Shown one piece after another: positions 59,401-64,000 of a DNA stretch of 64,000 bases (within the stretch, counting starts at the first letter, position 1; each line of letters starts with the position of its first letter). The stretch comes from Parus major. Taxonomy: Eukaryota; Chordata; Aves; Passeriformes; Paridae. The stretch covers positions 2,468,510-2,532,509 of the forward strand of contig NC_031797.1 in assembly GCF_001522545.3 (NCBI RefSeq), read 5' to 3'. The notes beneath the pieces are model-generated. The model searched no databases. It worked only from the letters and a program-made list of their open reading frames with translations, and was not told the origin of the DNA. Made by a program: the position numbers and the translations under genes.

Positions 59401-62400
59401 CTGGAATGCTACAGGGAGAACCAGGGGAATTTCAGTTAAAAATGGTCTCAGAATGTGTCTGTGGGGTGTCCCCAGAGGATGGAAAGCAAGGTGTGAATTC
59501 TTACAAAATACTGTATTAAATGTGTCCTCAGGCCAGGGACAGCTGAGACCTGGCCCCAACCACAGTGGGCTTGGGTTCCTAAATTTTATGCTCCTTGTGT
59601 GCAAAGAAAAGAAATTTGGTGATGCTTCAGCTTCTCCTCTAGTTCCAACACATCCTTTGTATTATTTCAAAGTCTCTTTTTCTTCCTCCAGTGTTCTTTT
59701 CTCTGGTTTTAACCCAGTGGTTTGTGTTGTTTGTCCTTCCAGGGTGGGATCCATGGGAAGATCTCCCTGACAGCTTATGTGGTTGCATCTCTTCTGGAAA
59801 CAGGTGTCACTTCTGAGGTAACAAAAGCTCAGTTAAAACAGCTTCAAAAATTCTCTCTGTTCTCTTATTTTTAAACTTCATTTTGCTGCTGTTTGCCTTC
59901 AGTTCTGTGCTCTCTAGAATGACTGTCAGCATCCAGGGAAGAGAGGCTGCTGGAAAGCCTTGGGATTGTTCTGAAGTTAAGGAATTTGAAGTTGTTCAAG
60001 GTGGTCTCCCACCCTTCAGCCATCAGCTCATGATTATTCCACCAGAGCAAAACACTTCCCTGCAGCCCCATCCCTCAACCACTCCAAGAAATTACTGCAG
60101 AAAGTGTTTTCTGCCTCTTAGCTTAAGCTGTGAGTGCAGTCTGTGCAGATCCTGGTCTCTTGCCTGTAGAGACTCAGAAATCCTGGCTTGGTGCTAAAAG
60201 CAGTTTAACTTGGGGATCCAGAGAACTCTTGTGGTCTGGCTTGGCTGCAGTGGCCAAAATGCTACTGCTGTTAGATTACAGAGAGCTGAGCTCCTGCAAT
60301 GGGCTGGACTGAGGGCTCTGGAGAGAAAAGTTTCTCTTCTTTGCAATGAGACAGAGCAGGAACACTGCAGGAAAGAGAAGCAGCTACGTAGGAATGGCCA
60401 GTTCCACTGAAAAAAACCCAAACTCCCAGTACAACTGGTGGTTTAGGGATTCCTTCTTAAAACTCCTGGTAAAACAGTGCTCCCACCCCCTGATGTGTTT
60501 CTGCCAGCATGCAGCTGCACTAGAATGGAGATGTTTAGATAAGATCATAGTGACACATCCCCACTAACTAGGACTGGGAAGATTTCCCTTGCCCTTCAGC
60601 CAGGGGAGAGGGCAGTGGTGGCTGTGCACAGGCAGAGCTGCCTGGAAGATGAAAAGAGGTGTAGTGGATGTTACAGCATCTCCTGGTGATCTGCCCTCAG
60701 ACAAAAGGATCCATTCAGGCACAGCCCCGTGAGTTTGTGGAGGTGTCAGAACAACCAGTGCCCACTCAGGAGCTCTGATAACCTCAGCACTCCTCATCCA
60801 TCCTTGTGGAGCCTGAAGAGTGAGACCAGGCTGCTGTTGCAGGCAGATGCCCCCTAACCCCCTGTCCTCGTTGGAGTGGAAGGTTTTCCACCTTATTAAA
60901 AATTCAGAAAACCCTGCAGAGCTCACAGAGTAACTTCCTGCCTCCCTGTCAGCAGTGTCCCCCTCTGAGCAGTGACGTGATGCTCTCTCTGGGCTGCTGT
61001 GTGTCAAGGCAGCCCCAGCAGAGCAGTTTCTGTGGATTCTAATGGTTTTCCTAGAGGAGATTTGTGAGTGTTCCTAATGATCTTAGCTAGGAAATGAGGA
61101 AGGGGAAGGTTAGTGCCACAGGGAAATCAAAGGAAACCAAATTACATCAAGTCCAATTAAATTGTTTCTATAAATTATCAGAGCCACGTTCCTGCATGGT
61201 GAGGTCATTGGGGGAGTTAATAAAACATGTTTGTTGGCTGCAGGGACCCCTGGGAACCTTGGCCTTTATTATCCTCTGGCGTCTGCCAGACGCTCCAGAG
61301 TGTCAGGAACACAATCAAAGCTACAGTAAAGAGCTCACCCCTGCCCTGTTCATCTGCTGCCTTGCAGGGACATGGAATTTCTTCACCTTTAGGGGGGAAA
61401 AAGTGTATCTCAGTGTTAGCCTAAATCATTCTTGCTCTGCTGTTTGCACCTTTTCTTGTATTTTTGATGCATTGTTTTTCTTAGGGAAAGTGTCAACGTT
61501 GTTCTGCAGGGAGCAAAATGTATCTTTCTGAGTTTGTTTTGTTGTTGTTTTTGTTTGGATTTTTTTCATTGGTTTTTGTTTGGTTGGTTTTTTTAATGGG
61601 CACGATGTAACGAGTAATAAAGCCATTCTAACTTCTGAGACTGGTACATCTGTTCTGGGCTCTTTCCCCTGTGAATGTAGGAAGAAAGAACAGCTGTTGA
61701 CAAAGCAAAACATTTCCTGGAGTCCAACCTGTACTCAGCAGAGGACCCCTACACGACGGCCCTGAGCGCCTACGCCCTGAGCCTGCTGCACAGCCCCTCT
61801 GCGGCTGCCATGCTGCGCAGGATGAACAGCATGGCCATCACCCAGGGTATGAGCCAGCCCTCAGCTCTGCCCCCACAGCAGCAGCCCAGCACAGCCTGGA
61901 TGCTGAGCTGCTGGAGAGGATGGGGCCTGGGAGATGAGGGATTCCTCACGGCAGTTTGGCTTTGTAAGCAAGGGGGCTGTTTTTGTAGAGGGCTCCACAC
62001 ATGTGGCTGGTGCTGAAGGAAGGCAAGTGCAGCAGGATCACAGAATATTCTGAATTGCAAGGGATCAGCTCCTAAGTGAATGGCACACACAGAGGTCAGA
62101 GCCACAGCCCTGGTGTTCAGCAGCAGGGTTCTCTAAGCAGCAGAGCGATGTCAGGCTGTTCAGAGGCTCTGCAGTGCTCTCCTCGCAGTGACAGCTTGCC
62201 CTGTAACACCTCACATTCCCTGATGGTGTATTTAATCCAAAATCCAAGAATGACCCCAGTTGTCACACTGAATCATTCCAAAGGGAGCCCCAGGGACTGG
62301 GTGTCCAAAAGGAGGGACAGTGCAGCTCAGGGCACAGAGCCAATGCAAAAGTGGAATTTGACTCTTCCCATGCACAGAGGATCAGCTGCACTCCTGCTCT

Positions 62401-64000
62401 AGTAACACCCATGTCCCACTGCCCTCTTCTCCTAGATGGCTTTACACACTGGAGCCTCACAGGAACCCTTGTCACTGATGAAGACACCTTCATGGGCTTT
62501 AATGATGGACTCTCCCAATCAGGTAACTGGGAACCTGCAGTGTGAAGGCAGAGAAAAGGGAAGGGGCTGCCACACCAGCCTGCATGGATTACAGTGAATT
62601 GTTTATAAGATACAGGGTATTCTAAAACTGTCAGTCAGGGCAGGGTCCAGAGACAAGAGAGCTCAGAAAATGCAGGTAACATTATGCTGAAAGAATAAAT
62701 GAGAGACAGAGCAAGATGTGGTTCAGACAGGATAGGTTTTTCAGCCCCAGCTGTCTCATCAGCTTTCACTCTAGGTTTATAAAGACAGAATCCCATGTGG
62801 CTCTCACTGTTCTGTCAGGGTGTAATAATTCAAAATGGAAATCTGTGTGAATTCAAGTATATTTAATTTTACAGCTATTTATCTTTGTGTTTTCAAATGG
62901 ACCTAAGGATTTTATCACTGGTCACTGACACTTCAGCTGATTTTTCTAGACTTTGGCTGTCAAAGCCACAGAAACAGTGAGTGATGCTGTAATTTTCAAG
63001 CCACTTAAAAGCCATTGACTCTTTGGATATGATGCAGGTGCAGCAATGTTCAAGAGGGATCTGACTGGATGCTGTATGAAAATCTCCAGGGCAGGACAAC
63101 AGTGTGGGCAGCAGCAGAGTAGAACTGGAGTGGGAGACAAATTACAGTCAAGGAGAAGGAGTTGATCTCTTGTGTGAATATCTTTATTATTGGTTATCTG
63201 TTGTGTGAAGGGAGGCTTATGTTGAAAGCAGAGATATCTTAGGAGGTGAAGCACCTTGGGTGCAGACATTTTAACTTCCATTTTCATGCGGTTACTTCTG
63301 CAGACTCTTAACTTTTTAGAATTATTTTTCAGTTAAAAAATATTCATAGAACTATCTCTAGACCTGCCTGGATTCTTGCCCTTTAGGTAGTATTTTGATT
63401 TTTTTTTTTTTTTTTTAATTCACTCCTCTTTCAGTTGTTTCTGCAGAAGTGGAAATGACATCTTATGCCCTTCTGACCTACACGCTCCTGGGAGACGTGG
63501 CCTCCGCACTCCCTGTGGTCAAGTGGCTCTCACAGCAGAGGAATGCACTGGGAGGATTCTCATCTACCCAGGTGAGCTGCCTCTGGAACAGGTAGCTGGG
63601 ATGTATGCACTGTCAATTGATTCAGGAATGCAGAGGTTCCATCTTCCTCACAGAATTTGTTTGTGTTCTGGTGAGAAGAAAAACTTCCCAGCTCTCTTTA
63701 CTGCTTCCTCCTTGGACTGGTAATTTGAAAGGAATACAGACTTTGTCCTCAAAGCAAAGACAGGTGCCTTTGATAGGAAAAGTGAGCAAAACCTGCTGTT
63801 CCTTTTGCCATATGAATTAATCAGGAAGATTGTGCCGCCTGGAGCTGAGCAGAGCTGTTTGGAAGTTTGCTGTGCTCCTGTGTTCTTCACTATTCTGATT
63901 TCTCCCTCTTCTGGCCCCCAGGACACCTGTGTGGCCCTGCAGGCTCTGGCTGAATATGCCATCCTTTCTTATGTTGGAGGAGTCAACCTGACCATTTCCT
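32153..64000 (+). CDS. CPAMD8: C3 and PZP-like alpha-2-macroglobulin domain-containing protein 8 (3' end outside window)
   Basis: Secreted alpha-2-macroglobulin/complement-family protein; loss in human causes anterior-segment eye defects. Coding exons: 32153-32241, 34385-34536, 35772-35794, 36705-36870, 36960-37012, 37480-37497, 38423-38477, 38613-38726, 39061-39145, 39419-39527, 40308-40535, 40676-40846, 41211-41339, 43472-43661, 44864-45048, 45133-45282, 45385-45546, 46588-46730, 47687-47749, 50506-50737, 51324-51477, 52050-52192, 52636-52687, 53366-53664, 54051-54276, 54851-55027, 57868-57949, 59151-59307, 59743-59817, 61681-61846, 62436-62522, 63435-63571, 63922-64000 (cut). All are AG/GT bounded and in phase, about 1450 codons. 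Order: signal peptide 1-24, macroglobulin domains, bait region, FPETWIW (750-756), methyltransferase-FA-like insert (about 960-1105), thioester GCGEQ (1150-1154), start of the thioester alpha-barrel. At least ten N-glycosylation sequons fit secretion. Closeness to human CPAMD8 exceeds that to A2M or C3. About 430 residues, including the Kazal-like C-terminus, should follow. Confidence 0.96.
34385..41339 (+). CDS. CPAMD8: CPAMD8 exons 2-13: N-terminal macroglobulin domains (MG1 to about MG4)
   Basis: Residues 30-464. Visible family motifs include [16 protein letters not shown] (MG1/MG2 junction), [53 protein letters not shown] and [12 protein letters not shown]. Exons 3 and 6 are only 23 and 18 nt long. 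Sequons NYT, NMT (twice) and NKS fit an extracellular fold. The MG domain limits are approximate, taken from the general family layout. Confidence 0.9.
34878..34900. repeat. (CAT)n trinucleotide microsatellite
   Basis: About seven to eight CAT units in CPAMD8 intron 2. Likely length-polymorphic; no function suggested. Confidence 0.9.
39712..39905 (+). mobile_element. CR1 LINE 3' fragment, forward
   Basis: GC-rich block beginning near GAGGCTGCTGGCACTGCCCA, continuing with GGAGCGTTTGGACAGCGCTC and ending GCTGCACTGATCATCCCTGAGG then CCAGCTCAGGATTTCTGA. This matches, as I remember it, the passerine CR1 type whose tail reads like ...GATCC..GGACTTGATGATCC..CAACTCAGGATATTCT. It lies in CPAMD8 intron 10. 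Confidence 0.75.
40033..40189. repeat. 13-bp minisatellite (TTCCCTGCCTGCC)n interrupted by an assembly gap
   Basis: At least nine near-perfect 13-bp units flank 34 N at 40106-40139. The array is pyrimidine-rich on the plus strand and ends about 120 bases before CPAMD8 exon 11. The true copy number is hidden by the gap. Its lack of stops in several frames creates artificial repeat ORFs on both strands. Confidence 0.95.
40106..40139. other. Assembly gap, 34 N
   Basis: A run of N lies wholly inside the 13-bp minisatellite. It falls in an intron, so no CPAMD8 coding sequence is lost. Confidence 1.
41340..43471 (+). other. CPAMD8: CPAMD8 intron 13
   Basis: A 2.1-kb intron between [10 protein letters not shown] and [10 protein letters not shown] exons. 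I recognise no transposable element, exon or RNA gene in it. Confidence 0.7.
43472..45282 (+). CDS. CPAMD8: CPAMD8 exons 14-16: MG5/MG6 region with RSKR site
   Basis: Residues 465-639. Exon 14 carries [10 protein letters not shown] and then QQRSKRATS, a furin-type R-X-K-R at 507-510. Exon 15 has [16 protein letters not shown] and exon 16 [16 protein letters not shown], both diagnostic of the family. Cleavage at RSKR would split off an N-terminal chain of about 55 kDa before glycosylation. I recall that the human protein is reported as two chains, but I cannot show that this is the cleavage site. Confidence 0.88.
44338..44474 (+). mobile_element. CR1 LINE 3' fragment, forward
   Basis: Follows the CR1 tail: GGAGGAGTTCAAGGCCAGG, GGGCAACCTGATCTGGTG, then the 3' terminus CCTTCAACCTAAACCATTCT and GTGATCCTAT. 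It is diverged from the family pattern, suggesting an old insertion. It lies in CPAMD8 intron 14. Confidence 0.85.
45385..47749 (+). CDS. CPAMD8: CPAMD8 exons 17-19: bait-like region between two basic clusters
   Basis: Residues 640-762. Exon 17 contains a run of five Arg (670-674) followed by SSVFPW. Exon 18 gives the family sequence [15 protein letters not shown]. Exon 19 gives KRKR (744-747) directly before TFFPETWIW, the invariant start of the alpha-chain MG7 domain. In A2M this interval is the protease bait; in C3-like proteins the matching place holds the anaphylatoxin. No six-cysteine anaphylatoxin pattern is seen here, so it is bait-like. The exon 19 acceptor is a TAGCAG tandem site, and 47684 is an alternative start adding one Ser. 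Confidence 0.88.
48880..49115 (+). mobile_element. CR1 LINE 3' fragment, forward
   Basis: Starts at GGTTTGGATTGGATATTGGG (the typical CR1 GATTGGACATTAGGAAG stretch) and has GGTGCCCAGAGCAGCTGGGG and GAGCAGCCTGGGATGGTGG. It ends in CCTTCCAACCCAAACCATCC then TTTCTATGAT. It is better preserved than the copy at 44.3 kb, so probably younger. It lies in CPAMD8 intron 19. Confidence 0.92.
50506..52687 (+). CDS. CPAMD8: CPAMD8 exons 20-23: MG7 domain and linker
   Basis: Residues 762-956. Landmarks are [40 protein letters not shown] and [20 protein letters not shown] cysteine-bearing segment (YGGTNCC) follows, and then [18 protein letters not shown] in exons 22-23, the usual lead-in to the CUB/thioester part of the family. 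Confidence 0.88.
53366..54180 (+). CDS. CPAMD8: CPAMD8 exons 24-25: methyltransferase-FA-like inserted domain
   Basis: Residues about 960-1105 are extra compared with A2M, which passes here directly toward the thioester domain. The pattern [47 protein letters not shown] and [17 protein letters not shown] matches my memory of the Pfam family named farnesoic acid O-methyltransferase (Methyltransf_FA, PF12248). That domain is thought to bind ligands and I see no sign of enzyme activity. Assignment is by pattern only. Exon 25 itself runs on to 54276. Confidence 0.7.
54603..54645. repeat. Two-copy tandem duplication, 21-bp period
   Basis: GGGAAGTTGTGGATAATCAA is followed at once by a copy with one T to C change. 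It lies in CPAMD8 intron 25. Confidence 0.85.
54851..55027 (+). CDS. CPAMD8: CPAMD8 exon 26: thioester exon
   Basis: Residues 1131-1190. [20 protein letters not shown] leads into the thioester motif GCGEQNM (GCGEQ codons at 54907-54921), followed by [11 protein letters not shown]. Cys1151 and Gln1154 should form the internal beta-cysteinyl-gamma-glutamyl thioester, so this is a thioester-competent family member, unlike C5. Confidence 0.95.
55028..57867 (+). other. CPAMD8: CPAMD8 intron 26
   Basis: The 2.8-kb intron directly after the thioester exon. Apart from the reversed SINE at 56.5 kb and homopolymer T runs near 55558 and 57600, nothing was recognised. Confidence 0.7.
56456..56568 (-). 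mobile_element. tRNA-Ile-derived SINE with CR1-like tail, reverse orientation
   Basis: From left to right: a CR1-type tail in reverse (TCACAGAATATCCTGAGCTG, GGAAGGGATCC, AAGTCCAGCTC), then the reverse complement of the 3' half of a tRNA-Ile-like sequence (GAATGGCCCATGCAGGGGTC, AAACCCACAGCCTTGGCAGT, GCACCATG). The B-box relative GGGTTTGACCCC reads on the minus strand at 56531-56541. The tRNA 5' half (A box) is missing. The layout matches my memory of TguSINE1-type elements of songbirds. It lies in CPAMD8 intron 26. Confidence 0.75.
57868..64000 (+). CDS. CPAMD8: CPAMD8 exons 27-33: thioester-domain alpha-barrel (last exon cut)
   Basis: Residues 1190-1450. Repeated paired helices of the alpha/alpha-barrel are recognisable: [82 protein letters not shown]. 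The residue matching the catalytic His of C3 is Asn1265 (codon 59293-59295). Exon 33 is truncated by the window end after VNLTIS. Confidence 0.9.
62035..62146 (-). mobile_element. Second tRNA-Ile-derived SINE with CR1-like tail, reverse orientation
   Basis: Same architecture and orientation as the element at 56.5 kb but more diverged: ATCACAGAATATTCTGAATT tail, then AAGTGAATGGCACACACAGA, GGTCAGAGCC (B-box relative) and CCCTGGTGTTCAGCAGCAGG, GTTCTCTAAGCAGCAGAGC. This copy reaches further into the tRNA 5' half. It lies in CPAMD8 intron 30. Confidence 0.7.

Noticed and set aside
1..64000. CRISPR arrays, prokaryotic operons, viral genes, tRNA or rRNA genes
   Set aside because: None found. The only tRNA-like sequence is the decayed SINE heads; the window is ordinary vertebrate chromosomal DNA.

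Overview
This is vertebrate nuclear DNA, very probably from a bird and probably a passerine. Genes are split by GT-AG introns, promoters are CpG islands, and coding exons sit in AT-rich non-coding DNA. The repeats are CR1 LINE 3' ends plus two short elements with the layout of the tRNA-Ile/CR1-tailed SINE known from songbirds. Nothing prokaryotic or viral is visible.

Three protein genes are present, in an order I recall from human 19p13.11. (1) MYO9B, minus strand, only its 5' end: a non-coding first exon near 17.2-17.3 kb, the first coding exon at 8343-9236 (Ras-associating domain and myosin P-loop) and the next exon at 1166-1260. The rest lies before base 1. (2) HAUS8, plus strand, complete in ten coding exons (18375-24717, 365 aa), an augmin subunit. 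(3) CPAMD8, plus strand, from its start codon at 32153 to the window edge: 33 coding exons giving about 1450 residues of a secreted alpha-2-macroglobulin/complement-family protein, including its thioester site. Its 3' part is beyond base 64000. Reading phase was checked across every splice junction of HAUS8 and CPAMD8 and between MYO9B exons 2 and 3, and all agree.

Layout: 1-17.3 kb MYO9B, mostly introns; 16.8-18.5 kb a divergent promoter region with two CpG islands separated by a reversed CR1 copy; 18.3-25.2 kb HAUS8; 25.2-31.7 kb intergenic; 31.7-64 kb CPAMD8. The genes are neighbours and do not form one pathway: MYO9B is a Rho-GAP motor, HAUS8 a spindle protein and CPAMD8 a secreted protein.

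I found no convincing undescribed system. The best leads are details: an Asn at the thioester-catalytic position and a farnesoic-acid-methyltransferase-like domain in CPAMD8, three basic cleavage-like motifs around its bait region, 23-nt and 18-nt microexons, a TAGCAG tandem acceptor, uORFs before MYO9B and HAUS8 (one MYO9B uORF ends on the start codon), a CTCF-like site between the divergent promoters, and an unassigned charged 76-codon ORF inside MYO9B intron 1.
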